A DNA stretch of 64,000 nt from Ochromonas danica (GCA_015146655.1 VKHL01000002.1:186001-250000), one strand, 5' to 3'; positions 12,701-24,473 are shown, numbered from the stretch's first letter. Notes: generated by a model from the sequence alone, not told the origin. Program-made: numbers and translations.

Positions 12701-13872
12701 TCAGAACTTTCATCTTCAAATACTCCTACAATAGCATTGACAATCTCACTAGCAAAGGTCTTTGGTAATCGCATGGTAATACGTCCAAGACCTTTAGCTG
12801 CTGACCATCTCACTACTGTATCTCGATCTGACAAGAAGGAGAGTAACACTCCAACAATTTCTTCAATCTCATTTGAATACTGCACCTCCTCTTCTTCTTC
12901 CTCCTCTTCTTGCTTTTCTTCAACAACAGCAACAACAGTATCAATTACAACCGTCGAGGATGAGTTAGAATTAGATTCCGTATTACTAACAGCTGTTGTA
13001 TTAGGAAGTTGAAGGACTGTATTGAGTGACCTCTGACCTCGTTGATATCTCCAAATTGCTTCTTTTGGTGGTAAGAATGTCATACCTAACCTTTGAATCA
13101 ACTTACACAATAACTTCCTTTCAACTGTTTGTACACTAACAGAAGCTAATCCTAAGGATGGTGTATATACTGATTGAATTAATGGTAATAACTTATTACG
13201 ATGACCTCTTTTAAAGATTTGATTTAAACAAGATAATATACCAATATAATGAAAATAATCTTTTGAAAGAAGACGATTGTCTTTACTATCAGAATCTAAC
13301 TTATGTTGTAATCTCTCTGCAGCATTAATTAAGAATGAATTTAAATAAGCTGTTTCCATATCTGGACGTGTTAATAAGTTCGCTAAACAAAATCCTGCAG
13401 CTTCACGTGTTGGACCAGGATCACCAATATAAGCTTGTGTTGTAGAGATTAGTTTCTCTACGAGAGTTGTAGAGCCTTCACTAAGAGAATCCATACTAGA
13501 GAGATCAAAAGGAATTAATACTAACGAGCTTAACCAAAGCAATAAGACATAACGTGTCTCCCATGAATTGTGATCATTGTTATCCTACATCATTATCATC
13601 ATCATCATCATCATTATAATTTACTAACCATTAGGTTGGAATATGGTCTGTTACTAACCTGTTCAGCAAGAAGAGCACAACAAGGTTCAAGCTGATGGAC
13701 CTCATGAGGAAGATGTTTAGCAATATGCTTGAACCCTCTAACTCGACAACAGACTTGAATGAACTTACAGATGTCAAGTAAGTAGCTCTCGTCCTGTATG
13801 ACAGAATAGCAGTTGTTTGAGTGATAAGAAGCTATTTTGGGATAATTGCACACACACACGCATACACACACG

Positions 13873-13954
<82 letters not shown>

Positions 13955-14277
13955 CATACAAATACTAGATGACTGCATTGGTCTCATACACCTACCCTAT
14001 CAGCTTTGTCTTGTAGTAAATAAGTAATTAAGGACTGATTAAGAGGTTTAAGAAGATCTTCAATATGAGGTCCTAATAAATGAGATTGTTCTTGATATCT
14101 CAATAGAATCTTTGTTAGTTCTTCTAGAAGTCTTTCTCGTTCTTTCTGATTCACTGATGCAGGAAGATGAATGAAGTCTGTTAGGAGAGTGAGAACTTCT
14201 TGTTTTTCAATGAAAAATGAACGATCTTGAAGAACCATATCATTGTCTTTCTCTACTTCCTCTTCTTCTCCTTTCAT
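9782..14277 (-). CDS. TBCD: tubulin-folding cofactor D
   Basis: TBCD is a HEAT/ARM-repeat chaperone that takes beta-tubulin and joins it to alpha-tubulin with cofactors C and E. Five exons (14277-13996, 13793-13659, 13584-10197, 10124-9855, 9789-9782) sum to 1361 codons. Family signatures are clear: WETRYVLLLWLS then LIPFDLSS near the N-terminus, VVRWSAAKGLGRI, TNWHGGCLAVAELARRGLL, VGAHVRDAACYVCWAFARAY, HCRRAASAALQEFVGRQG, VGNRSTAFLDVS, and PKVRK near the C-terminus. Human TBCD has 1192 aa; the extra length includes a Ser/Thr/Val and Glu-rich insert near 12850-13000. The final exon would encode only the last residues (REAG-Y-stop). If the last intron is retained, the frame instead ends about 20 residues later at 9790. 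Introns 1 and 4 carry TG repeats on the sense strand. The start is the first ATG of exon 1, facing the ABCF gene. Confidence 0.93.
13849..13953. repeat. (CA)n microsatellite in TBCD intron 1
   Basis: A nearly perfect CA dinucleotide tract, with a few interruptions at its left end. It lies in the intron between exon 1 (ends 13996) and exon 2 (starts 13793). The sense strand of TBCD reads it as (TG)n, ending about 55 nt before the 3' splice site. Cysteine/valine open frames over it are artefacts. Confidence 0.95.
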
Positions 14278-14606
14278 TATAACACAATATGTTTCCTTCT
14301 CTGGAATTTATTTATTTGATAAATTTGATTTGATCTCTTTGCTGGCATTGGAAGAGGAGCCGCCATACAGCAACAGTTCCATGGAATGGTTTGCTGGAAA
14401 GGGAATGGAAAAGCTCGTTTTTCTCCGAAAAGGTGTTTCTCGTGGTTTGTGGCAGCTGGGTGGGTGTGGGTGGTCAAGAGAGAAATAGTAAAATAGTGTT
14501 GACAACTAGTCAATCAACCACACTCTACCAGTACTATCATCAACTACTACTACTACTACTACTACTACTATTTAGTTAGTACTATAGTAGTATCAACTCT
14601 ATCATC
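14278..14606. promoter_or_regulatory. bidirectional promoter between TBCD and ABCF2-like gene
   Basis: About 330 bp between two divergent start codons. It contains the palindrome TTCCATGGAA at 14377-14386. A (CTA)n run at about 14540-14570 lies just before the ABCF start. Short open frames here (both strands, up to about 80 codons) have no coding character and are not called. Confidence 0.5.
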
Positions 14607-17301
14607 ATGCCAGCCAAGAAAAAGCTTGAAAAGAGTACTTCTTCTAAATCTAACAAATCTACTACTAATAACAATGCAGTAGAAGAAGAATTCGATGACA
14701 GTAATCCTGTTGATCGTCTTCGTAAAGAAGGCATTGTCACAACATATGCTTTAAGTAATAAAACGATACATCGTAATGTACGTGATATTAATGTCACTCA
14801 TTTAACAGTCACATTCCATGGAACTCCTTTAGTGGAAGAAGCTGAATTAACATTAAATTATGGAAATCGTTATGGTTATATTGGTCGTAATGGTTGTGGT
14901 AAATCAACCTTTATGCGTGTTATTGCAGCACGTAGTTTTCCTATTCCAGATGGAATTGACATTTTCCATCTACGAGAAGAGATTGAAGCTAGTGATCTCA
15001 CTGCTAAAGAAGCGGTCATGTCAGTAGATTCTGAACGTGCGAAATTAGAAGCTGAAGCTGAAGAATTAAATGAATTAGTTGTTGCTGAAGAAGGAACAGA
15101 AGAAGCTGATATTGCAATGGAGAGATTACATCAGATTTATGAACGATTAGAAGAATTAGATGCTGCAACTGCTGAAGCACGTGCATCAAAGATTCTTTGT
15201 GGTTTAGGTTTTACACCTGAAAAACAAAATAAGAAGACAAGAGAGTTTAGTGGTGGATGGAGAATGAGAATAGCTCTAGCTAGAGCATTATTCTTACAAC
15301 CTACACTACTCTTACTAGATGAACCAACCAATCATTTAGATATGGAAGCTGTGGTCTGGTTAGAAGAATATTTAAGTAAATGGACAAAAATTTTATTTCT
15401 TGTTTCTCATTCACAAGATTTCTTAAATAATGTTTGTACACATATTGTACATCATACAAAAAAGAAATTAGTTTATTATTCTGGTAATTATGATCAATTT
15501 ATTAAAACACGTAGTGAAAAAGAAGAAGAACAAGAAAAACGTTATAAAGCAGAACAAGATCAAATTAAACATATGAAACAATATGTTGCAAAGTTTGGTC
15601 AAGGTAATGCTAAAATGGCAAAACAAGCACAAAGTAAAGAGAAAACATTAGAAAAAATGTTACGAAGTGGTTTAACAGAGAAAGTGGAAGCAGAAAAGGC
15701 ATTAGATTTCAAATTTCCTGATCCACCTCAATTAAGTCCACCTGTCTTACAATGTAATGATATTACATTTGGATATCCAGGATGTGAAATTCTTTATAAA
15801 AATGTGGATTTTGGTGTTGATTTGGATAGTCGTGTAGCACTTGTTGGTCCTAATGGTGCTGGTAAATCAACTTTATTGAAACTTATGACTGGCGAGTTAC
15901 AACCTTTAACAGGTGTTGTTCGACCTCATGCTCATCTTCGTATTGCTAAATTCTCTCAACATTTTGTTGATGTTTTGGATTTATCTCTATCACCATTGGA
16001 TTACTTTTTAAGTTTATGGACTGATATGACAAGAGAAGATGGTCGTAAGTTCTTAGGTCGATTTGGTATCTCTGGTACTGTTCAAACTCAAGTTATGTCT
16101 CAATTATCTGATGGACAGAAGACTCGTGTAGTATTAGCTAAGATGGCTAAAGAATCTCCTCATTTACTCTTCTTAGATGAGCCTACCAACCATTTGGGTA
16201 TGTAACACTCTCCTTCTGTGTGTGTGTGTGTGTGTGTGCCCATATACTATGAGTTATGTTAATGCTTTTGTTTGACTAATTCTTCTTTGTTGCTTGTGTC
16301 TAGATATGGAAAGTATTGATTCATTAGCAAAGGCTATTAATAACTTCAAAGGTGGTATGGTGTTAGTCTCTCACGATATGCGTCTTATCTCTCAAGTTGC
16401 TAAGGAGATCTGGCTATGTGACCATCGTACAGTTGCTAAATATGTTGGAGAAATTGCTGACTTTAAGATGCAACTTCGTAGACAGATGAAGATTGATAGT
16501 GATGGTGGAGCAGTTGAAATTCAAGTGGTTCCTTTAGTTTCCAAGAAACTATCCTCTTATTCTGATCCTAATGCTATCCCTGATATTGCTCCTATTATTG
16601 CACCTGTAGCACCTGTTGTGAAACCTCCTGCTCCTCCTACCAAGAAGGAAGAAGGTGATGAAGAAGATGAGGATGGAGAAGGAAATGAACAAGAAGACAA
16701 AGCTGCTGCACGTGCACGTCGTAAGGCTGAACGTGAAGCTGCTGCTGCTCTTCGTCAACGTGAAGAAGAGGAGCGAGTCCGTAGAAGAGAAGAGAAGCTT
16801 CGTGAAGCAGAAGAAGCCAAGCGTGTACTTGAAGAAGAACAACGCAAGATTCGTGAGTTTGAAGCTCAAAAGGCTGAGAAAGAGGTTGGTTTTGATTTTC
16901 TTTCTTTTTCTCCGTCTAGCAGAGAGAGTCTGAAATGACCATATTTTGTGTTTTTACAGAGAGTTCGTGAGGAAGAATTGAAAGCTGAGGCTGAAGAACT
17001 TGCTAGACAAGAAGCTGAGCGCGTTGCTGCTAGAAAGGCTCGCAAGGCTGAGAAAGAGGCAAGAAAGCGTGCATTGTTGGAAGCAAAACAAAAGGCATTT
17101 GTAGAAGCTGTGCTGAATGATGTTTGGACTCAAGAGCAGCAAGTACTCTTTGAAGATGCTCTGTTGGCTAATCCTAGTGAGATGGAGAAGAAAGAGCGCT
17201 GGCAGAAGGTCTCCGAGGCTGTTGGTGACAAGTCTGCTCAGCAATGTCTGGCGAGATACAAGTATCTCAAGCAGCTCATTCTCTCTCGGAAGGCATCCTA
17301 A
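14607..17301 (+). CDS. ABCF2: ABCF2/ARB1-type ATPase with C-terminal SANT domain
   Basis: Three exons (14607-16197, 16304-16884, 16960-17301) encode 837 aa. ABCF proteins are soluble twin-ATPase proteins that bind ribosomes; the ABCF2/ARB1 branch acts in ribosome biogenesis. The first cassette has Walker A GRNGCGKST, signature FSGGW and Walker B LLLDEPTNHLD. The linker reads GNYDQFIKTRSEKEEEQ, then HMKQYVAKFGQGNAKMAKQA, which is typical of ABCF2. The second cassette has GPNGAGKST, LSDGQKTR and LLFLDEPTNHLDMES, the last formed across the first intron. A long charged Ala/Glu/Arg/Lys coiled coil follows (about residues 650-770). The protein ends in a Myb/SANT-like module with W-TQEQQ, RWQKVSEAVG and CLARYKYLKQL, resembling those of zuotin/DNAJC2. 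The SANT part is in the same frame after a clean GT-AG intron, so it belongs to the protein. The first intron holds a TG repeat. Confidence 0.93.
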
Positions 17302-17516
17302 GCCCAGTAACTAACTATTCATCACATAACAAAACAAACACTCGTTTGGTCATTTTGTTCGCCTGGTTGGTGAAGTTTTTTCTTTTGTTAAAAATAGTTA
17401 AACCAACTTGACGAGGAAGTTGATTGATATTATCTACACTGTACATGGTCGATATGCAAGACCAGCAAGTCATTGTTATTATTAATAGAAGAGTAGAGAC
17501 AGAGAGAGAAGGACTT

Positions 17517-18123
17517 CTAAGCGGTCTTGGCAGTCAACTTAGACAATGCTTGAGCTTTGTCTTCAGGTAAATTAGCAAGAATCTCAGGTAATACGATATC
17601 AAGTTTGGCACCAAAAGCTGCAGTGAGGACAGCAAGATAAGTCTTAGCATCTGCCTTACCCTTGACAAAGAGAGCAGTCTTCTCCTCTAATACAGAGAGA
17701 GACACTGTCTTCTTAAGAGAATTAGCATATCCTGGTTCATTACTATTCCCCTCCTCCTCCTCCTTCTCCTCGTTAGACTTGTTGAAGAAGCCTTTGATCC
17801 AGTCAATGAAGTTGAATCGTTCATCTACAGAATAGGTTGCAATAAATTGACGATATTGCTTCTCAGTGAAGATCTCTTTAGAAGTTAGGATCTTAGGATT
17901 CTTGAAATCTAAATCAAAAGACTAACATACCCACCATAGAACAATACATGTACAGTATGTCATATTTTCATCTCATATAGACATCAAATACATGGATTAT
18001 TATTATTATTATTATTATTACCTCAAATAACTGTGAAGAGAGTTTACGAGGAGTGGGTGTAATGGGTCGGAATGCATTAACAGCCACTAATAAGGACAAT
18101 AGGAGGATCATGGGAGCAATCAT
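17517..18123 (-). CDS. small predicted plastid protein, function unknown
   Basis: Two exons (18123-18022, 17921-17517) give 168 aa. The N-terminus is a signal peptide (MIAPMILLLSLLVAVNA) followed by F-RPITPTPRKL. A Phe at the signal-peptide cleavage point followed by a basic Pro/Thr stretch is the bipartite plastid-import signature of heterokont algae. The mature part contains KILTSKEIFTEKQYRQFI, then FIDWIKGFF with an acidic Glu run, and a C-terminal region rich in Ala/Leu/Lys. I do not recognise a family. The intron ends after an (ATT/AAT)n microsatellite at the donor (gtaataat). It is divergent from the MFS gene. Function is not assigned; plastid localisation is inferred from the motif. 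Confidence 0.72.
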
Positions 18124-18594
18124 GTTTTCTCTGTTTTTCACGGTTTTGCAATCGTCAGAGATTCCTGCATGGAAAAGAGATATTATGCAAGAGAATAGTC
18201 TTTCATCTTACCTATTATAGTTGATCAGTATTTATTCAAAGAAAGGGAAACTGTTGGGGCAGTAGACTAGAGAGATCAAGCAGCAGCAGTAGCAGCAGCA
18301 GCAGGTCTTCTTTATTTGTTGTTCTTCTTGATGCTCGATGATTCGCTTCTTCGCACACCATCGACCTGACCTCATCGTGACATGTTAAACCATGATTAAC
18401 TTCACCTCCGCTTCACAACCACGTCACTTCCCGCGTGAATGATTTATGTAATTCACCTAATAACGGAGTTAATGTAATTCATTAGTGACAGTTAACCCCG
18501 ACAAGGACAAGAACTGAAAAGTCAAACTGAAGATCCATCCCATCCAAGGCTATTCGAGTGAGTGGCTGGCTACTGGCTGCTATTGATCATCACT
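18124..18594. promoter_or_regulatory. divergent upstream region of plastid protein and MFS gene
   Basis: About 470 bp without a gene. It contains a (CAG/GCA)n run at about 18280-18303. No further structure was recognised. Confidence 0.3.
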
Positions 18595-20600
18595 ATGAGT
18601 TATATGCGTGTAGAACAAGATGGGAGGAATGTAGATGATGTAGAAGATCCGATCAATACTAACCATCCCTCCTCCTCCTCCTCCTCCCCCCCATCCTCAT
18701 CATCTCCTCTTACCTCCTCTTCCTCCTCCTCCTCCTCCACGGATTTCTTGGGTCAAATGAAGAAGAGTTTTGCTTCTTTAGCTTCTTCACCACGTGAACT
18801 CTATTTAACATTTCTTCTTAAATTTTGTGAAAGTTATGGTTATTTTGCTTTATCTCAAATCTTAGTGATCTATCTTCATAATGAGTTTGGTTGTAGTGAT
18901 GTTGAAGCAGGCACTGCCTATGGACTATGGGGTGCTAGTATTATCCTATGGGGATTTTCTACCTCTTGTTTTAATGATCAACTAGGTGTAAGAAGATCAT
19001 TATTACTAGGTTTTACCATGTCAGCCTTGTCTAGTCTATTATTAGGACTAGCTCGATCTAAAGTGATGGTCTATATCACTCTCTTTGCTCTACTACCTAT
19101 TGGTAATTGTATGGGGATGCCTATGTTAACTATTGCAATAAAGCGATATACGACATCAGAGAATCGAGGTTTTGCCTTTGGTCTCTATTATGCTGCTATG
19201 AATGTTGCAGCATTAGCAACAGGTCCTGTGGTAGACTTCTTTAATATCGTCTTACAACCAGGGGGGAAATGGTCAGGAAACAGACTTGTCATTCTATCTA
19301 ATACCTTTATCTACCTTACCTCATTGTTCATAACATACTTCTATCTAAGAGATATCAAAGTGACGGATGAAGAGGAAGAAGGTAGAGGAGGGAAGATCAA
19401 TGAGGAAGGAGTAGAGCTAGTGACTGTCATATCAGGACCATCTAGTCCTTTGCATGAGCTATCTTCAACAGAGATCCCTTCTTCTTCTTCTTTCTCAAGA
19501 AGGAAAAATAGTGAAGATTTGGAGAATGACATGTCTCAACCAAACAATCCTCTTCTCCCTAATAACACGTCCAGTCAACTACTACAACAACAACTCCATC
19601 ATAGAGTTAACAAAGTCGCTGTTCTTCCTACTGTTACTGTTCAATCTGCTTCATCTCCACGTGTGATATCAGAGAGTCATTCGATTCGAAAGTATTCCAC
19701 CTACGAGATTATTGTTGATTTGGCTCGATCAATGACATTTTGGAGATTTGTTGTCTTAACTCTCTTCTTGATTAATCTACGTACGATTTTTCGTCATGTG
19801 GATGCAACTTTACCAACTTATTTGTTGCGTTGCTTTGGTCCACATTATCCCAAGGGTATGATCTATTCCATCAATCCCTTCCTCATTATCTGGCTCACCC
19901 CCACAGTGGCTGCCATGACTAGTCATTGGCCGCATTTTGATATGATTAAGTATGGAGGGTATATCTCAGCTATTTCACCATTCTTTGTTGCCTTTTCTAC
20001 TTCAACTTGGGCTGTGGTGATGTTTATGGTCTTGTTGAGCTTTGGAGAGGCTATTTGGAGTCCACGCCTCTATGACTACACGATGTCCATAGCCCCGGAA
20101 GTAAGTTTAGACATTTTCTCAGTTAAATTTGTTTGCTTTCTTTTAGCTGTGATTGATAAATATGTGGTATTTGTATGCTGTTATATGTGGCAGGGTAAAG
20201 AGGCGTCCTTCTCGGCACTGGCATCGGCACCTATCTTTGCTGCACAAGTGCCTGTTGGACTACTCAGTGGCTATCTCATTTCTACTTATCTCCCTGAAGA
20301 TGGCAGTCGAGAGGATGGGAAGACTCTCTGGCTTATTGTCGGTCTTCTTACTTTGTAAGAGGAGTTATATTATTCCTGTCAATACGTGTTTTTCGTCTGA
20401 TTCTTGTGTTTTGTCGTATTAGATCCAGTCCAATTCTCATCACAGTTTGCGAGAAATGGATCCGAGAACCTTCAAAGGAAATGGTCAATCGTACCATGAC
20501 AGCTGATCTGAGCTCACATGATAATGTGGGCACGAGTCGATTGGAGAATGTCACATTAAAATCATCCATAGAGGACGAGGATGACACTGTGACATTGTGA
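18595..20600 (+). CDS. MFS membrane transporter
   Basis: Three exons (18595-20100, 20194-20354, 20423-20600) encode 614 aa. The start is the first in-frame ATG (MSYMRVEQDG). The upstream frame has no ATG. After a Ser/Pro-rich cytosolic N-terminus, about twelve hydrophobic helices are visible. They are split by a long hydrophilic loop (about residues 250-375), as is usual for the major facilitator superfamily. KFCESYGYFALSQILVIYL in TM1 and LGVRRSLLLGF after TM2 recall proton-coupled oligopeptide/nitrate-type carriers, and SENRGFAFGLYYAAMN is an MFS-like TM4-5 segment. The substrate is unknown. The second donor lies inside an apparent stop (ACTTT|gtaag), so unspliced reading would end at 20358. 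The C-terminal tail is hydrophilic and acidic. Confidence 0.75.
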
Positions 20601-20819
20601 AAGCCATTATGTAGATATTTCTAGAAGAAGAGGGAGGTTTTGGTCATTTTATCCCAACTGTTGATTCTTCTGTGTGTTGACTGCTGGTGTGTTGGTGAAT
20701 AAGAACTGTAAACAGTCATAATATGGATTCTATGTTATGTGGAATCCACTTTATATTCCATGGAATATTTGTTGTTTCAAGGCTGCAATCCATCTACCAT
20801 CAACAAGAAAAGCAACACG

Positions 20820-22216
20820 ATGGCACTTTATTTCCATTCGTTTCCATTTCTTGCATTATCGCTTATTATTTGTTTATCATGTTATCTCCCATCCACTAAT
20901 TGCACTGCAACAACCACAACAACAACAACAAGCGTATCTTTCACAGACAAACTTTCAGTCCCCGCCTCTCACTTCGACACTGTTCCAGTGATTGATGGTC
21001 GTCATGCAGTGGCAACAGAGTCATCAGAATCAGAATCTAATTCCCTTACTCTCACATCATCCAAAGTGAATCGACAACTTTCTATAGGAATTATGACATG
21101 GAATCTTGCTGAGAAATCTCCTTCTTGGGAAGATTGTTCTATTGTCATGAAAGATCTTAAAGATTGTGATCTAGTAGTGTTAGGAATACAAGAATGTGAA
21201 GATATTCGTCCACGTCGACATGAAGGAAGAAGATCACGTAAATGGAGAGAATTTCATCAGAAAGTCTTTGCTTCATCTTCATCATCTTCATCGTCTTCTT
21301 CTTCATATGAATTACTTGCTGCTCATAAATTAGGAGGAATGCAATTAGTCATCTATGGAAAAAGAAAAGCTGCAAAGTTAATCACAGGAATACAAACACT
21401 AGAAATACCTTGTGGTATTGGAAATGTCTTGACAAATAAAGGAGCTATAGCGATCTTATTACGTCTTAAAGGAAGTAAAACACTTGCTCTAGTTAATAGT
21501 CATCTTGCTGCTCACCTGAATAAAGTGGATGCCAGGAATAATGATTATCATCGTATTGCTGACTATATTTTATCGAATGCATATAGTCGTTGGCAGCATG
21601 TCATACCATCATCCTCTGATGAGGTGGATGTGAAGAGATGGACTGATCGACTAGATGGTGTTTTCTTCTTTGGTGATTTGAATTATCGATTGGATATGCC
21701 CCGCCTGGAGGTAATGTACTTGGTTTTTGACGACATTGTCTCATTGCTTTTTCTTATAGTACCACTTATGTCTTCTTCAAACAGATTGAGCTATTTTGTT
21801 TGGATTATGGGACTGACAACTCAAAAGGTGAGAATTCTGTTACCAAAAAGGAAACAAAGAAACAACGCAAAGAAGAGGGAAGAGGAAGGATGCTTCTCTC
21901 TTGTAGTGCTAAACAGCTCTTGGCCTATGATCAATTGACCATTGAGCGTCGCAAAGGAAACATTTTCCGTGGCTTTAATGAGGTTGACATCAATTTCCCT
22001 CCAACTTTCAAATATGACAAGCAGTCCTCAACCTTCGATAGCAGCCCGAAACAACGTGTCCCAGCTTATACAGACCGTATTCTGTATGCTACGAAGTCAT
22101 CTTGTACTTCCTTAGATGCTTCAAAGCTTCAGATAGTTCCCAAGGAGTACTACAGTGTTGATGTCCGCAGTAGTGATCACCGACCCGTCTACGGCAAGTT
22201 TTTTTGTTCGTGGTAA
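20820..22216 (+). CDS. inositol-polyphosphate 5-phosphatase with signal peptide
   Basis: Two exons (20820-21710, 21785-22216) encode 440 aa. The enzyme removes the 5-phosphate from inositol phosphates or phosphoinositides through the Mg-dependent EEP fold. Catalytic motifs are IMTWNLAEK, VLGIQECED, FFGDLNYRLD (formed just before the intron), PAYTDRILY and SSDHRPVYGKF. The usual Trp in PAWCDRIL is Tyr here. The 74-nt intron separates RLE from IELFCLDYG. The chosen ATG gives MALYFHSFPFLALSLIICLS, a convincing signal peptide or signal anchor. Members of this family are usually cytosolic, so this is odd. An in-frame upstream ATG at about 20760 would extend it by 20 residues. No SH2, CRAL or SAC domain is present. 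Confidence 0.88.
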
Positions 22217-22261
22217 TGACTACATTAGAAGCAAAAGAGCATCGTTGTCATTTAGTTGTAA

Positions 22262-24016
22262 TTAGACCAATTGAAAATCTGCACTAATGGCTGAATGCAA
22301 TTGTCTCAATTCTTCTTTCGCATTCTGCTGTGAATGACTCTTGACATAGTCCAGACTTTCTTGAATGAGGAAAGGGTCTATCTTATGCAAAGTAAGCCCT
22401 GCAGTCTCTGCATCAAGTGCTTGTGCCGTGATTTGTGCTAGAGAGTAAGGAAACAATTTAGCAGGACATTCTGGAAGGAGCTTTCCAACCTTCTCTAACA
22501 TCTGTGTCTGTAACATCATGGAGATAAACAATCATTCTAGTAACACAACAAATACCGCAATCAAGGCATAATACCTGTAGAAGGTGACGATAGGAGACAA
22601 GAAGATAGCGTACACTTGGTTGATAGAGCAATGCCCAATCTTTGACTGGTCCTCCTTCACGCATTAAACGATCCATTTGCTCATCTAAACTCTGTTGAAT
22701 TCGTTGTGCAACAACTAAATCATATTCTTCAGGTGAATCAAAGCGTGTTGCAGTAGATCCAAGAAAGATATGAGCAATACAAAGTCGATGTGCTTCTTCT
22801 GCCCATGACAGAGTACTGCGATGCTATCCAATACACACACAAACATACATCATGTTAATAAAACAATAAATAGCACTTAGAAATCAGATATGATGCTTCT
22901 TCTGTACCTTTTCTAAGAAGATATTTTCTAATTGAAAACAACGATCAACTGAAACTTTAAAATCTTCTGCGGCATTTCGTAATGCTTGAGAGACATCAGC
23001 ATCACCTAAGATAGGTTTCCCATCATCGATCATGGCCTTCTTTACTGCTTGATGTGTACCTTGATAATCATATTGTCCAGATAGTTGTCCTGGTTTCTTT
23101 GATTGTGTTCGTAATAGTTCTACAGCAAGTAGATTGAGATTAGAAGGGACCTCTTCTTGTTGTTGTTGTTGTTGCTGCTGTTGTTTCAATTGTTCTCTTA
23201 TGGTCATCACTATAGAGGATGTACAAGCATTACAAGATAATGCTAAAGCTTTGAAATCATTATTATGATATAAATGAAGAAGAGTCTTCAGCACATGTTT
23301 CTCTAGTGTAGATTCTGTTTGTAAAGTTGATAACTGTGCAGTGTCTAAGAAAACTCCCCACCTAGCATCAGTTAAACCTTGTCCACGTAACTGAACAAGT
23401 AACTCATACACTTTCTCACTATTGGTATAGGTCTCTAAAGGTACTTGAAGTAAGACATTTCGAATAACATGAAGGTGTTTAGAGAAGGTTTTCTGTAATA
23501 TGTTCACTTCTTCTTCATAACGTCTAATAACTTCCTCTATAGTAGTCTCTCTATTAAGACTGAGTAAATGACTGACTTGTAGGTCATCAATAGGGTTATC
23601 CTCGTTCTATAAAGAGCATATTCTAGTGTTAATAGAGAGAAGGGTAGACTATGTATGAGGTGTAGGGGGGGGGGGGGGGGGGGGTATCTCACGTGAAGGT
23701 CTTCTAGTGTATGAATGACATCCTCGAGATGAGCACTGGACCTTGTGATAACTGTCTGACAACCACCATGAATAGACCTAAACAACATATGAATACATTG
23801 ACATTAGAGGAGACTTCCCAAGGGTCACTAAAGTAGTACAGCAAGTGATGACGATCCTTGCCTTTCCAACAATGTGAGCTCATGATCTGCTATAGACCAT
23901 TTGGAACATTCATAAGCAATGCGAGGTAATTTCCCTGTAGAAAGTAATCTTCTAGCTGGTAAAGGGAAGCTGTATGAGCCTTTGAGAAGTCTCTTGATAT
24001 TCACTAGTCGGTTCAT
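22262..24016 (-). CDS. five-exon gene of unknown function
   Basis: The exons are 24016-23862, 23777-23693, 23606-22908, 22823-22575 and 22507-22262, summing to 478 codons. The protein looks helical throughout. It has a basic N-terminus (MNRLVNIKRLLKGSY), a poly-Gln run near the middle (23160-23195), then GQLSGQYDYQGTHQAV, WAEEAHRLCIAHIFLG and ALLYQPSVRYLLVSYR. I do not recognise the family; a tethering or trafficking subunit is conceivable but unsupported. The first intron appears to be GC-AG (GGAAAG|gcaagg ... ttgtttag|G); with it the phases agree and Arg is rebuilt at the junction. The second intron starts with a donor followed within ten bases by a 20-C run. The fourth donor is gtattat. 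An upstream start in another exon remains possible. Confidence 0.62.
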
Positions 24017-24257
24017 CCTCCTGTTAATGAATGAATGTTGTGATGATGCCAATTGCCCACCAGCAGTAAAAATGAATTACATAACTATTAATGAATTGCA
24101 CAAAACTGACTTGGGACAAGATTACAGTGAATCATGGCATACAATATACTCATGACATACAATCATGACATCCCAACATGACATCTATGAAAACGAAAGA
24201 CATCTCCACCCACATTTAACTAAATGTTACAAGAAAAAAATCAAAAAATAGAAGAGC

Positions 24258-24473
24258 TTAGGGGCTACAAGAATGCTCATATAAGTCCGTACTCAATTCC
24301 AAACAGTAACGATGAAATTGGTATTCTTTTGGATCTATTTTTTCTATGGTTCTGAATGTATTGAAAGTATTTTGCAAAACATATTCGAATGCGAAGTGTG
24401 GGACTAGGACAACGCTAGGAACGTAGGCTTCCTTGACTATTTTATTTTCGATGACACTTCGGCAGTCAGTCAT
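24258..24473 (-). CDS. possible small 71-aa protein
   Basis: An ATG-initiated open frame of 71 codons with plausible composition (MTDCRSVIENKIVKEAYVPS ... LSTDLYEHSCSP). Four cysteines are present but not in a twin CX9C pattern. It lies upstream of the five-exon gene on the same strand. It could be a small gene, an upstream exon or chance. No family was recognised. Confidence 0.3.
   Translation of the reverse strand: MTDCRSVIENKIVKEAYVPSVVLVPHFAFEYVLQNTFNTFRTIEKIDPKEYQFHRYCLELSTDLYEHSCSP

Noticed and set aside
12596-13012. 138-codon + strand frame inside TBCD
   Set aside because: Antisense shadow of a well-supported exon with strong family matches.
13614-13961. Open frame with a long VCVCVC run
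   Set aside because: It is the TG repeat of TBCD intron 1 read through; only 13659-13793 is an exon.
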